NCBI RefSeq assembly: GCF_040567655.1 | Contig: NZ_JBEXAC010000002.1 | Span: forward strand, 62,001 to 126,000 | DNA from: Chitinophaga sp. H8 | GTDB lineage: Bacteria; Bacteroidota; Bacteroidia; Chitinophagales; Chitinophagaceae | Length of the DNA stretch: 64,000 nt | Direction of reading: 5' to 3' | Part shown: positions 25,197-35,496 of the stretch, piece after piece | How the letters are laid out: every line of letters starts with the position of its first letter | Position numbering within the stretch: the first letter of the stretch is position 1 | Position numbers and translations under genes: made by a program | Notes under the pieces: model-generated | Told to the model about the DNA's origin: nothing | Databases searched by the model: none | The model's input: the letters and a program-made list of their open reading frames with translations, nothing else

Positions 25197-28100
25197 TTAA
25201 AATTGAGCACCTATCCCAAATGTGAAACTGCTGGCAGCAGGATAACCATTAATATCATCCCTTCCCAGTGATGTAACTGTTTCCGGATTGGGACCGGAAT
25301 AAGGCGAGAAGATGCCCACATTATACGCTGTTAAATAAGCCCGCAGCATGCGCAGATTCAGCTTCTTCATAAAACCGAAATTCCGGAAACTATAAGCAAA
25401 TGTGATCTGGTTGATCTTGAAGTAAGAGCCATCTTCCTGATATAAACTCTGGTCCAGCCGGTTGGGTGCTACTGCGCCATCATGCTGGAAGGAACCTACT
25501 ACCGCCGGGTATTTGGCAATATCGCCAGGTCTTTGCCAGGAATCCAGCAGGCTCAGATCATACAGATTCACCGGGCCTTCAGCAGTACCGCCTGAAGTAA
25601 GCGCCCATGGATACTGTAAACGCCATATCCTGGCTGCAATAGCATTATTCAGGATGCTCCTGTCTTTCAGATAAGAACAAAATATACTGAGGGAAAAATT
25701 CTTGTAGCTGAAAGTATTGTTCAATCCACCAGTGATTGCCGGATCAGGATTCCCCGTAATAATGTAGTCTGCCGCACCCAGGTTGTAATCACCATTCAGG
25801 TCCTTCCAGATAGGGTCTCCTCCCTGAAAGTATTGTGTACCACCACCCAGGAATGCCTTATAGCGTACGCCACGTACAGGATCTACCGGTACATCATCGG
25901 TAGTAGGATATACCCCTGTTGTTTCATACATATAATTGCTGATCGGATTGCGGCCTACCTTCAATGCCATAGACTGGTAGGTGGGCGCGCCCTGATCCCA
26001 GCGATAAAACTGACCACCACCAGGCAGCTCTGTCAGAATCCCTTTATTGTAGGCACCATTAATGGAAATGGTCCATTGAAAGCCTGTTACATTGGTAGAT
26101 GCAATAGGCCGTGCAGTAATGGATATCTCATGCCCATAGTTCACCATCGCACCACCATTTACCTGTACCTTACCATAACCGGTAGCATCTGGTAAATAGT
26201 AGTCGCGCACCAAGTTGTAATTCCGTTTATAATAAGTATCGTAAATGATTTCTATCCGGCTCTTCAGGAAACCCAGGTCTACCCCAAAGTTAAACTGGGA
26301 AGACTTTTCCGGTTCCAGAGAAGGGTTAGGCATTACATCAAACCGGGGTGTAACACCTGAAATATTATTATAGGGTTTTCCCAGCTCATATACCCCCAAT
26401 GAGTTCAGCAGTGTAGCGGTAGGACGGCTGTTTACACCATAGGTTACACGGACAGAGCCATAGTCCAGCCAGTGCATTTCACGCATGGCATTTTCCTTGG
26501 AAAAATTCCAGCGCACACCCACCGATGGATTTTTAGTGTAAGGATTATTTACCCCGGCAGCAGAGTTACCATCCAGACGGTAGGCCAGATCTATGCTATA
26601 CTTTGTTCTGAAATTATACGATACAAACCCTGCCCAGGACGCTGCATGGTATACATACGATACAGGCGTCCCATTCACATTTATTCCTGCCGCATCATTC
26701 CAGGGATTACCAGGATAAAACCGCGGGGAATATCCGCGAGGTCCCCAGTAATAATCATTAGGACCATTACGCACATCGCGGATATGCTGATTATCTGTTT
26801 TAATATTTATTTCACTGAATATACTGGCATAAATATTATGCCCTTTTTCCACACTGGTACGGTTGCTGCTGAAGTTATAGTTAATACCATTACGTGTATT
26901 TAGTTCATCATGGCGGCCTACAAATCCGTACAGTCCTGTCTGATTATTGTTAGAAAAGGCCTGATTGAAACGATCCCTGGTATCTGTGTAGTAATCATAG
27001 GAAGTGGTGGAGTTAATTCTGAAATTATCAATAAACTCATAATCCACATCCACAAATCCACGGATATTCACGGTATTATTATCATCAATATTATTCTTGT
27101 AACCTTCCAGCTTGGAGTTACCTATGAATGAAGAAGGACCTGGCATCAGCGAAGAGGTAAATGCACTTCCGGCACCATTATCCGTTAACCCTCCGCCATT
27201 ACCTCTTTGTTTCTGACCTAATGCCCCAAACAACTGCGCTCCTATGCGCAACCGCTTGTTTGGCTGCATATTTAATTGCATGTTCAGGCTGTACTTATTG
27301 AAGCCGGTGTTTTTGATAACCCCTTCATTCCTTTGATAAGCCAGGTTGGCCTTGTAATTCATTTTGATATCCCCGCCACTCACCTGCACGTTATTATTTG
27401 TATTTACTGTGGTTTGATAAAACAAGCCCTGCCAGTCAGTAGAATTGTTATAAAAACTATTGAGGCTATCTGTCAGGAATTGTACATTGATGTTAGGTTC
27501 TCCATTCCCGAGTATATTACGTGCATGCGCCTCATCTCTGGCATTCTGCAGGATTGAATTAATACGATACCGGCGCTCTGCATTTCCCCCTACCGTTGGT
27601 CTCAGCTGAGGCGCTTTATTCACAAATACACTGCTATTGATATCGATGATAGGCGTAGGTGAATTACCACGTCTGGTGGTAATTACAATTACCCCGTTTG
27701 CCCCACGGGATCCATACAGGGAGGTAGCCTGTGCATCCTTCATAATTTCGATAGACTGGATATCTTCCGGAGGAATCAGCGCCAATGGCCCGGTGGCAGC
27801 GCCAGGTTGCAGCATAGATTGGGAGATCCCACCATCAAAGTCAATAGGAACGTTATCTATTACCAACAGTGGGTTATTGGTAGCCAGGTAGGCCTGATCA
27901 CCATTCCCGGAGATATTCAGCTGGGAAACCCCACGGATAGAAACCGTTCCACGAAAACCAGGTGCACCGGTATTATTCTGAATATTCAACCCAGCCACTT
28001 TACCCTGCAACAATTCCTGCACATTACCTACCGGCACGTCCTGCAGATCCTTACCAGAAATCACTGCCACAGAACCGGATACCGTTTCCTTGGTTCTTTT

Positions 28101-28445
28101 CTGATATCCTACTACCACTGCTTCTTTCAATGACTTATTTTCCATGGTAAGGCTGATATTCATCACTGCCTTTACTTTGGCCGTTTCATATTTATACCCT
28201 ACATAACGGAACTGTACGCTTTTATCACTTTCTATGGTAAATGTAAAATTACCATCAGGGTTCGTTACCCCCAATCCCTTATTAGCACGCACATCAATAA
28301 TCGTTACTCCTGGTATTCCTTCCCTGGTAGCAGCATCTGTAACGCGGCCTTTAACTGTAATTTTTTGCTGAGCAAATGCGGTGGTGCAGCATAGTACTAA
28401 CTGCATCAGCAGCATAACCAACATTCCTGAGTACCGTTTAATCAT
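25197..28445 (-). CDS. SusC-type TonB-dependent transporter 1
   Basis: 1082 aa. Signal peptide to about residue 25 (TAFAQ), CarboxypepD_reg-like domain about 28-110 (VKGRVTDAATREGIPGVTI), then the Bacteroidota link region VVVGYQKRTKETVSGSV, the plug with GKVAGLNIQ, IRGVSQLN and SIEIMKDAQATSLYGSRGANGVI, and a 22-strand barrel ending in Phe (FGIGAQF). It imports ligand captured by SusD using TonB energy. It belongs to the minus-strand unit 35332-21305, 68 bp after the DUF5007-like gene. Substrate not predictable from sequence. Confidence 0.96.
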   Translation of the reverse strand: MIKRYSGMLVMLLMQLVLCCTTAFAQQKITVKGRVTDAATREGIPGVTIIDVRANKGLGVTNPDGNFTFTIESDKSVQFRYVGYKYETAKVKAVMNISLTMENKSLKEAVVVGYQKRTKETVSGSVAVISGKDLQDVPVGNVQELLQGKVAGLNIQNNTGAPGFRGTVSIRGVSQLNISGNGDQAYLATNNPLLVIDNVPIDFDGGISQSMLQPGAATGPLALIPPEDIQSIEIMKDAQATSLYGSRGANGVIVITTRRGNSPTPIIDINSSVFVNKAPQLRPTVGGNAERRYRINSILQNARDEAHARNILGNGEPNINVQFLTDSLNSFYNNSTDWQGLFYQTTVNTNNNVQVSGGDIKMNYKANLAYQRNEGVIKNTGFNKYSLNMQLNMQPNKRLRIGAQLFGALGQKQRGNGGGLTDNGAGSAFTSSLMPGPSSFIGNSKLEGYKNNIDDNNTVNIRGFVDVDYEFIDNFRINSTTSYDYYTDTRDRFNQAFSNNNQTGLYGFVGRHDELNTRNGINYNFSSNRTSVEKGHNIYASIFSEINIKTDNQHIRDVRNGPNDYYWGPRGYSPRFYPGNPWNDAAGINVNGTPVSYVYHAASWAGFVSYNFRTKYSIDLAYRLDGNSAAGVNNPYTKNPSVGVRWNFSKENAMREMHWLDYGSVRVTYGVNSRPTATLLNSLGVYELGKPYNNISGVTPRFDVMPNPSLEPEKSSQFNFGVDLGFLKSRIEIIYDTYYKRNYNLVRDYYLPDATGYGKVQVNGGAMVNYGHEISITARPIASTNVTGFQWTISINGAYNKGILTELPGGGQFYRWDQGAPTYQSMALKVGRNPISNYMYETTGVYPTTDDVPVDPVRGVRYKAFLGGGTQYFQGGDPIWKDLNGDYNLGAADYIITGNPDPAITGGLNNTFSYKNFSLSIFCSYLKDRSILNNAIAARIWRLQYPWALTSGGTAEGPVNLYDLSLLDSWQRPGDIAKYPAVVGSFQHDGAVAPNRLDQSLYQEDGSYFKINQITFAYSFRNFGFMKKLNLRMLRAYLTAYNVGIFSPYSGPNPETVTSLGRDDINGYPAASSFTFGIGAQF

Positions 28446-28513
28446 GGCACATATTTTTTTAAGAAGATTTCAGAATCCGAATACAGCATAACTAAGACAA
28501 TGATGATTCCCCA

Positions 28514-29569
28514 TCAATCGTTGATAAACTTGGGGTTTTTGCTAAACTTGTAAATGATCTCCCAGTTGCCAGGCTCATAGATCGCAAATCCAAATGACAG
28601 TCCTGCCTTCCGGAGTTGACCAAAGGCTATCCTGGTATAGGTAAAATTGATGCCGGCCATTTCTCCTCCCGTACCTACATCCGCCAATACCGGGAAAGGA
28701 TTAGTGATATCATATTTCACAGAGGTACTGTCTTCTGCCATTTTCCGGTTAAATCCAAAATGTACCCAGGCATCCGCAGTCGGACTCCGGTACATCAGCG
28801 TATCCCATTTCATATCATTAAAACGGGAAATGGGTATGGGCATGGAATCCTTATCAAAGAATTTATACGTTACCGAATTCCCGTCTGCATTTCTTTTGTG
28901 GAAATAAATAATCACATCCTCCCGCTTGATATCATTGTTCAGCTCATCTTTCATTCCTGCTACTTCGGGGTGCAGAAAAATAAGTCTGCCATCCTGTTCC
29001 TTTTTCTGTAATCCCGTTACGTCATCAAATTCATAGGGATCATAAGGACGGGGGCGTTTTACCTGCAGGATTATTTTTCTGAATACCTTTTGTCCTGCAT
29101 CATTTTTTACCCGCATATCAAAGGTGTAGATACCCGGTTTTATTTTTGAGGAATCTGTATTCCAGAAAATCACATCTCCCGAATTGGGTCTTACATCCAA
29201 TACCGGACGTTTTGCTTTTTCACGTTTGGCATCTATCTCTGCAATTGTTTTCTCATCCCCTTTATAATATTTTTTCCATTGCCAGGTATCTATCTCCTCC
29301 CTTAATTCCGGAGCGGCGGTACTATCTTCATGCTTCACATTCTCAATGGTAAATGTTAAAGGTTGTGTAGAGTAATCAGGATTAAAGTCCGCGATGAATA
29401 CATTCGTACGTCCCAGATTTACCTCATACCTGTCTTTTCCTAAATTGGCATTTTCGCTGAAATAACTTTTTTCTTTCGGCAACAGGCTTTCGTAGCATCC
29501 GGTAATGGTGGTTGCCAACGTTATACCGATAGCGGTACAGAGCAGCACATGATATTTTGTCCGATTCAT
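28514..29569 (-). CDS. SusCD-associated lipoprotein (DUF5007-like)
   Basis: 351 aa, lipobox ITGC at about 22-25. The mature part is beta-rich (TFDMRVKNDAGQKVFRKIILQV suggests an Ig-like or cadherin-like domain at about 140-175; VTYKFFDKDSMPIPISRF further on). From memory this kind of lipoprotein is called DUF5007 and appears beside fasciclin and SusCD genes in Sphingobacteriia/Chitinophagia; I cannot check this. No enzyme motif seen. It lies between the two SusCD sets, 70 bp after the fasciclin-CBM gene, and is probably an accessory surface protein. Confidence 0.7.
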   Translation of the reverse strand: MNRTKYHVLLCTAIGITLATTITGCYESLLPKEKSYFSENANLGKDRYEVNLGRTNVFIADFNPDYSTQPLTFTIENVKHEDSTAAPELREEIDTWQWKKYYKGDEKTIAEIDAKREKAKRPVLDVRPNSGDVIFWNTDSSKIKPGIYTFDMRVKNDAGQKVFRKIILQVKRPRPYDPYEFDDVTGLQKKEQDGRLIFLHPEVAGMKDELNNDIKREDVIIYFHKRNADGNSVTYKFFDKDSMPIPISRFNDMKWDTLMYRSPTADAWVHFGFNRKMAEDSTSVKYDITNPFPVLADVGTGGEMAGINFTYTRIAFGQLRKAGLSFGFAIYEPGNWEIIYKFSKNPKFIND

Positions 29570-29639
29570 TTGATAACATTTAATGTTTTAAAATGGGTTG
29601 CTGTCAGCTCCCCGCCACTTGCTCCATGCAATACTTTCT

Positions 29640-30818
29640 TTACTTCTTTGTAAAGATTAACCGGTGAATATTAAACCCACCATTATCTGTATAACACTGT
29701 AAAACATGTATCCCTGCTGGTAGCTCCACCGTGGTATGCACTCCATCCCAGTTCTGCCAGCCACCGGTATACCACATGTTGATCAAACCGCTCACATCTT
29801 TACCATCAATCAATAACCGTATTCTACCATTACTATCTCCTCCGGCAAACCTTGTTTCCACATCATACGTTCCGGCTTCTTTGATGTCTACCGTGTAATT
29901 CATCCATTCTCCACCGCCTGTCCATCCTACGTTGTAAGAACCTCCGGGGCTATCGCCGTTGCCCTTTCCTTCACTACAGTTTTCTATGTCCACATTATCT
30001 CCTACCCCCGCTCTGTACTTACCACCATTATTTCCATTATCATTATCATGAAAGGCTAACCCTTCTCCACCTTCATCATAATCTGCCGACTCTACAATTC
30101 CGGGTATAGGAGCCGGATACCCCAGGAAGGGGCCCTGTATTGGCAGGAGTGATTCCGGAAACGCCATCCCCACAAAAGAAATAAACCCAAACACATGCGA
30201 TCCTTCCAGGATATGCATCATCCCATTTTTTGTTTTCACATCTACATTCTGTGTGCGGGCAGGTGTCCAGAACTTATTGATCCTATTCCTGTTTTTATCG
30301 CTATATACCACTACCAGCGTACCTCCTCCTACAGCACCGGATGCATTGGTAGCTGTTAAACTGGCATGCATATCATAATCATAAAGTGTAGCCAGATCTG
30401 CTCCATCGGCATATCGCATGGAATCAGCGGTAATGATTCCCCGCACGATATACCGGCGCATCAGTGAATCCCATACATTTAATGGTACACTGTCTATCGT
30501 CCAGTTCGGATCACGGCCCAATCTTCTCCTGGTAAAGTTTAAGTTTTCGAGGGCCGTTTTGATGCTAATATCCTGAGGTACAAAAAAGGTGACCTTTTCA
30601 TCGTTCAGCGTATCCTTTAAATTCAGTTTATCCACCAGCTGTAAAAGCGTATCATACAGCTCTCCCTGCTTCTTCAGAAATTCGTAAGTACTCTCCGGCA
30701 CTTCCGATTTAGGCTGGGCATTCCGGTATTGTTCCATTGTTTTTTTACAGCCCACAAAACTGTAACAACAACCTGCCACCAGGATTACCATTGTTATTTG
30801 GAAGAAATTTCTTTTCAT
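29640..30818 (-). CDS. Fasciclin plus CBM6-like lipoprotein (upstream SusCD pair)
   Basis: 392 aa, lipobox FVGC at about 21-24. The FAS1 domain (about 45-225: TLLQLVDKLNLKDTL, TFFVPQDISIK, RRYIVRGIIT, NGMMHILEGSHVFG) is followed by a carbohydrate-binding module of CBM6 type (about 245-392: IVESADYDEGGEG, DNVDIENCSEG, GGEWMNYTVDIKEAGTYDVE, LPAGIHVLQCYTDNGGFNIHRL). The CBM6 fold binds beta-glucans, xylan or agar-type chains. This points to a polysaccharide or glycoprotein ligand for the neighbouring SusCD pair (12 bp after susD 2). The combination of FAS1 and CBM6 on one lipoprotein is unusual. Confidence 0.85.
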   Translation of the reverse strand: MKRNFFQITMVILVAGCCYSFVGCKKTMEQYRNAQPKSEVPESTYEFLKKQGELYDTLLQLVDKLNLKDTLNDEKVTFFVPQDISIKTALENLNFTRRRLGRDPNWTIDSVPLNVWDSLMRRYIVRGIITADSMRYADGADLATLYDYDMHASLTATNASGAVGGGTLVVVYSDKNRNRINKFWTPARTQNVDVKTKNGMMHILEGSHVFGFISFVGMAFPESLLPIQGPFLGYPAPIPGIVESADYDEGGEGLAFHDNDNGNNGGKYRAGVGDNVDIENCSEGKGNGDSPGGSYNVGWTGGGEWMNYTVDIKEAGTYDVETRFAGGDSNGRIRLLIDGKDVSGLINMWYTGGWQNWDGVHTTVELPAGIHVLQCYTDNGGFNIHRLIFTKK

Positions 30819-30830
30819 GGCACAAGCGTA

Positions 30831-32333
30831 TTATTTCCAGAAACTATTTTGAACCAGTGATTTATTGTTTGACAGTGCACTCTGAGAAAGCGGCCAATAA
30901 GCTGCACCATTGTTTACATCTGCCTGCGTCAGATTGGTATATACAGGGATCTTCTTAAAATGGATCAGATCATACCAATACCAGCCTTCTCCCATCAGCT
31001 CCCGGCGCCGCTCCAGGAATATAGCATCCATCAAAGCATCTCCCTTCACCAGGTTGCCATTGATATTCTTCAATGCTCTTTGCCCGCGGATAGTATTCAA
31101 ATCATCTACCGCATTGTCCATACCTAACCTTAACCTGCATTCAGCACGGAGCAGGAACAGTTCTTCATAACGGAATATGATGATACAGGAAGAGTATAGT
31201 TTTAATGTGGGGTTCTTTACAGCACCATCCAGTTGTTTGTTCTTATAAAACACGGGGTAGGTTTCATTCATCTTGGTAAAATACCGTTCAAAGCGCTCAT
31301 CTCTTCTTTCGTTGTAAATACTGAGGATACTGTCTTTAGATACATAAATTTCGGATTCTCTTTTCGGGATATCCGGTTCCCGGAGTGTCCAGTCCTCCAG
31401 CTGGCCGGTAGAAGCAATTTCAGCATGGTCAAAGTTCAGGTCTATCTGGAAAATATTGCTTCTTCCCCTTCCATAAAAAGAGCCATTCAACCGGGTCAGC
31501 TCATCTGCACTCACAAAATAATAGTCTGTCAGAGACTGGTTATTGATCACGATGTCAATATACTTTAGTGCATTAGGATAGTCATCCTGCCAAACATATG
31601 CATGTGCTGCCAGCGTATAGGCCATTCCTTTAGTAGCAAATATGGAGGCGTGGTGTCCTATCCCCTGTCCACGGTATTCTCCCTGCTGCTCGGGCGACTG
31701 GCCATTATATCTCCAGGGCAGTCCTTCTATAGAAGCCAGCGCTTCACTAATAGAAAAATCCAATACTTTTCTCCAGTTTTCCCGGGCTATCACTTTGGTA
31801 GTACCATCTGCCGGCAGTGTTACCAATGGTACATCTCCCCAGATCCTCACCATATAATAATACAGGAAAGCTCTCACATACCTGGCCTGCGCCAGGTCCA
31901 GCACCATTTCATTCTGTGAATACCGGTAATCTTTTTTTACGATGCCAGGTAACCGGTCAATGGTGAGGTTACATTGTGCAATAGCGGCATAAAACCGGCG
32001 CCAGTCGCGCCACTGGTCCATAGTAGTAAAGTTGGCGTTCAGGTTGCTTTCTTTTACTGCCTGCAGATCCCCCCGCTTGGTTACCTGAAAATCTCCTCCC
32101 CGCAAATCCCCGTAAGCCCAATGCGCATTTTCATTCACTATCGCTGCACGCATCAGCGCATAACAAGCTGTTAAGCCTGCACGGGCATCATTCTTATTCT
32201 GCCACATGTTTTCTTCCGTTAAAGCACGGTGGGAAGGAATATCCAGCATTTTATTGCAGGAAAGGAAACTCCCTCCCAGTAATAACAATATCCCAATAAT
32301 GGCCGTATTTCGCATGATCTTGTTTTTTAACAT
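30831..32333 (-). CDS. SusD/RagB-type surface lipoprotein 2
   Basis: 500 aa from ATG 32333, whose codon overlaps the susC 2 stop as TGATG; ATG 32315 (MRNTAIIGILLLLGG) is also possible. Lipobox FLSC then NKMLDIPSHRALTEENMW. Core motifs include ARYVRAFLYYYMVRIWGDVPLV, LRAECRLRLG and RRRELMGEGWYWYDLIHFKK. It binds ligand at the surface for SusC 2. It is followed by the FAS1-CBM6 lipoprotein. Sequence quite divergent from SusD 1, so the pairs were not produced by a very recent duplication. Confidence 0.95.
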   Translation of the reverse strand: MLKNKIMRNTAIIGILLLLGGSFLSCNKMLDIPSHRALTEENMWQNKNDARAGLTACYALMRAAIVNENAHWAYGDLRGGDFQVTKRGDLQAVKESNLNANFTTMDQWRDWRRFYAAIAQCNLTIDRLPGIVKKDYRYSQNEMVLDLAQARYVRAFLYYYMVRIWGDVPLVTLPADGTTKVIARENWRKVLDFSISEALASIEGLPWRYNGQSPEQQGEYRGQGIGHHASIFATKGMAYTLAAHAYVWQDDYPNALKYIDIVINNQSLTDYYFVSADELTRLNGSFYGRGRSNIFQIDLNFDHAEIASTGQLEDWTLREPDIPKRESEIYVSKDSILSIYNERRDERFERYFTKMNETYPVFYKNKQLDGAVKNPTLKLYSSCIIIFRYEELFLLRAECRLRLGMDNAVDDLNTIRGQRALKNINGNLVKGDALMDAIFLERRRELMGEGWYWYDLIHFKKIPVYTNLTQADVNNGAAYWPLSQSALSNNKSLVQNSFWK

Positions 32334-35332
32334 CAGAATTGAAAATTGAAACCTACTGTAAAGCTGGTGGGGGCGGCCCAGTTGTAATACCCTTCGTCAT
32401 AACCAAAATATCCAATCGCTTCAGGATCTCCTCCCTTATACTTTGTCCAGGTAAGCAGGTTATTACCGGTAGCGTATATACGCAAACTCTCTATGCCTGA
32501 TTTTTTCATCCAGGCAGATTGCAGGTAATGCGTGAGAGTTACCGCACGCAGTTTCACGTAGGAAGCGTCTTCCATAAATAGTGTCTGGTTGGGCTGGTAG
32601 GCATAAACCGGACTCCAGGGATTATACATGGGTATTTTACTGTAATCCCCTTCCACTTTTGTCCAGTAAGTAATTTCCTTAATCCCTTTAGGATCATCTA
32701 TACCTTCCCGGTTAATAAAATCAAAGCGGTTGGCCAGGGCTTCGTTAATCACTTTACGTCCAAAAGCATAGTTCAGCAATACATTCAGCTCAAATGATTT
32801 ATACCGGAAAGTGTTGCTAAAACCACCCATGGCAGCTGGCGATAAACGGCCGGTCATGATACGGTCCTTATCATTGATATCATAGTTACCATCCAGGTCT
32901 TTCCACTTGGGATCACCCGCTTTCATGGTTACTCCCTGGTAAGACATTTTTTTACCATTAGCTGGATTTACCGGTACTTCCGCATCCGTGTTATAAATGC
33001 CTTCATTAATGAGCAGCCAGTAGCGATCTACCGGTTTCCCTACCAGGAAACGTTTGTTGCTGATCACCAGGTCCGTTAATCCGTCCGGCATTGCTATCAA
33101 CTTATTCTGGTTGGTATAAATGCTTAATCCGGTAGACCACTCAAATTGTTTTCCCTGCACCACATCTGCATTGATACTTAACTCATAACCATAGTTGCGG
33201 ATAGCCATCCCATTTTTAATAATTCCGGTATACCCTTCTTCTTCCAGTGTAGGAATTTTCAACACCATATTGCGGTCTGTTTTGGAATATACATCCAGTG
33301 ATACCCGCAGGCGATTGCTGAACATCGCTACATCCAAACCGCCATTGAGCTGTTCCACGTAAGGCCATTTGGTACCAGGCACTACGTATCCTGTTCCAAA
33401 TGCACCATTAATAGCAGGAAAACCATTGTAGGTAGACATATTAACAGCACCATTCCATCCTGCATCCACATTATAAACAGGACCACCTTTATAAAGCTCG
33501 TCCATTAGCAGGCGGCCTACGCGTCCCCAGCTGGCACGAAGATTCAGGTTATTGATCCAGCCTGCCTGCTTCATGAAATCTTCATTGGAGATTTTCCAGG
33601 ATGCGGAAATAGTAGGAGAAGTAAGCCAGCGGTTTTCGCCAGGCAGATAGGAGGTCCCATCACGCCTTACATACAGGCTTACAAAATATTTTTGCAGGTA
33701 GTTATAGCCTACATTACCATAAAAAGAGGCCAGGTTGGATTGTGTAAAATCCTTGGCATTAAACATCAGGCGGATATTGGTAAACCGGCCCTGCTTATTG
33801 TCATCATTTCCTGGCTGATAAATTTTGATAAAGTCACTGGTACCCTTATAAGCACGTCCATAATCATAACGCCATTTATCCCATTGGTTATACTGGCCCA
33901 GTGTTATATCCAGCTGATGCTTATCGTTGAACCTTTTATTGAACCGGAGTGAATTATCCAGCACCAGCCTTCTGTTCAACCCATCAAAATTTGATACAAA
34001 ACTATTTCCTTCTCCCAGCGACACCGGTACAAAATAGTCTCTGAAATTTTGTCCGTAGTCAATTCCAAAACGGCTATTGAAGGTGAAGTGATCAGATATG
34101 ACATAGTTGGCATTTGCCAGTATCCTGGCAGCATTATTCCTGTTGCGGTTAATTCCGTTGTCAAGATTAAAATAATATTGTTGCAGAAATTCTTTATTGG
34201 GAGATGGAGGTGTTTCATAGTTAAACAGGTAATCTTCATCATTAGCCCGGTCTCTGATAAATTCACTTCTTTTGCGGTTTACAGTAGCTGCACTGATATA
34301 GGTAGTGATCATCAGATTGCGCACCGGCATGATATTGATTCCAAAGTTCACATTATAGCGCTGCAACCCGGTTTTGTCATACACACCTTTTTGGGATGCC
34401 TGCCCTATACTGAAACGGAAGTTAGCCAATGGCGTACCACCGCTTACAGATGCCTGCACACCATTATTGAATCCGGTGTGATAAAACAGATCGTCCCAGT
34501 TGGCAGGTCCGTAATACCTGGCCTGGGAAGAATCTGCCAGATAACGTGGATAGTTTCTCCATTGGGTTTCATTAGCGTACTTATCATAAAAAGGCAGCCT
34601 GAAATCACTTTCATACTTACCGTTTACCACATCTACTCGTGGTTTCACTGCAATACCGGCGTAAGCATTTAATGATACCTTCATCTTTCCTACCCGCGGT
34701 GCTTTGGTAGTAATGTTTATTACACCATTTGCCGCCAGCGGGCCATATTTAGCGCTGGCACCAAAGTCTTTCAGTACATCTATACTCTCAATATCATTAA
34801 TGTCAAGGAAGTTAAGCAAGCTGGTTTCTGTACCCAGCCTGTTAAAGTCGAAGCGTTGTATTTCGTAGGCAAAAGCATGGTCCATGATCAATGGAATGCC
34901 ATCCACTACATAGGTAGGCTGTGCATAAAAGATGTCGCTGTTCTTCAACAAAAGGGAAGCACTCCCCCGGATAAACATGCTGTTTCTTTTACCAGGTTCT
35001 GCAGTAGGTGTGCGTACATCTACTCCTGTTACTCTTCCTATCAGCATCTGGTCAATGCTGGTATAAGGCAGTTTCTTTACTTCATTAATATCTAACGAAG
35101 AGATAGCCCCATTTACTTCATTATGGAGGAACAACTCATTGTTGTAAAACAAACCGGAAGAGTCGCGGGAGGTGAGTACTTTTCTTTTTGCAAACGCAAT
35201 TGAATCAGCACGAGCTCTGGAGGTATCTTTACTGGTATACAACACTCCTTGTGCATAAATCGCCGCAGACGCAGACAAGAGTAGTATTAACAAAAAGACA
35301 CCTCGGTGCAGAAAAGAATAAAAGCATTTCAT
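32333..35332 (-). CDS. SusC-type TonB-dependent transporter 2, without N-terminal regulatory domain
   Basis: 999 aa from ATG 35332 (MKCFYSFLHRGVFLLILLLSASAA); a 56-residue upstream extension of the frame is not signal-like. After the signal peptide (ending IYAQG) the usual CarboxypepD_reg-like domain is missing: about 55 residues of charged linker (SKDTSRARADSIAFAKRK) lead straight to the plug (SIDQMLIGRVTGVDV, IRGSASLL, SIDVLKDFGASAKYGPLAANGVI). The barrel is complete and ends in Phe (FTVGFNFQF). First gene of the minus-strand unit. Imports an unknown ligand with SusD 2. Confidence 0.93.
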   Translation of the reverse strand: MKCFYSFLHRGVFLLILLLSASAAIYAQGVLYTSKDTSRARADSIAFAKRKVLTSRDSSGLFYNNELFLHNEVNGAISSLDINEVKKLPYTSIDQMLIGRVTGVDVRTPTAEPGKRNSMFIRGSASLLLKNSDIFYAQPTYVVDGIPLIMDHAFAYEIQRFDFNRLGTETSLLNFLDINDIESIDVLKDFGASAKYGPLAANGVINITTKAPRVGKMKVSLNAYAGIAVKPRVDVVNGKYESDFRLPFYDKYANETQWRNYPRYLADSSQARYYGPANWDDLFYHTGFNNGVQASVSGGTPLANFRFSIGQASQKGVYDKTGLQRYNVNFGINIMPVRNLMITTYISAATVNRKRSEFIRDRANDEDYLFNYETPPSPNKEFLQQYYFNLDNGINRNRNNAARILANANYVISDHFTFNSRFGIDYGQNFRDYFVPVSLGEGNSFVSNFDGLNRRLVLDNSLRFNKRFNDKHQLDITLGQYNQWDKWRYDYGRAYKGTSDFIKIYQPGNDDNKQGRFTNIRLMFNAKDFTQSNLASFYGNVGYNYLQKYFVSLYVRRDGTSYLPGENRWLTSPTISASWKISNEDFMKQAGWINNLNLRASWGRVGRLLMDELYKGGPVYNVDAGWNGAVNMSTYNGFPAINGAFGTGYVVPGTKWPYVEQLNGGLDVAMFSNRLRVSLDVYSKTDRNMVLKIPTLEEEGYTGIIKNGMAIRNYGYELSINADVVQGKQFEWSTGLSIYTNQNKLIAMPDGLTDLVISNKRFLVGKPVDRYWLLINEGIYNTDAEVPVNPANGKKMSYQGVTMKAGDPKWKDLDGNYDINDKDRIMTGRLSPAAMGGFSNTFRYKSFELNVLLNYAFGRKVINEALANRFDFINREGIDDPKGIKEITYWTKVEGDYSKIPMYNPWSPVYAYQPNQTLFMEDASYVKLRAVTLTHYLQSAWMKKSGIESLRIYATGNNLLTWTKYKGGDPEAIGYFGYDEGYYNWAAPTSFTVGFNFQF

Positions 35333-35496
35333 ACGTAGTATGTTTAAGACATAGTGAGCCTGAGGGGCAAAGTGCATTGCTCCTGATCTGAGTTTATTTC
35401 TGGCAATAAAAGGCAAACAGGTCCCATTTCCTTTATGGAAAAGGAATTTTAACTGAATGCACATGCAATAATTTATCTCCCTGGCCTGTATACTGA

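Noticed and set aside
34049..34672. 207-codon frame antisense to susC 2
   Set aside because: Shadow frame of a strongly supported gene; no features.
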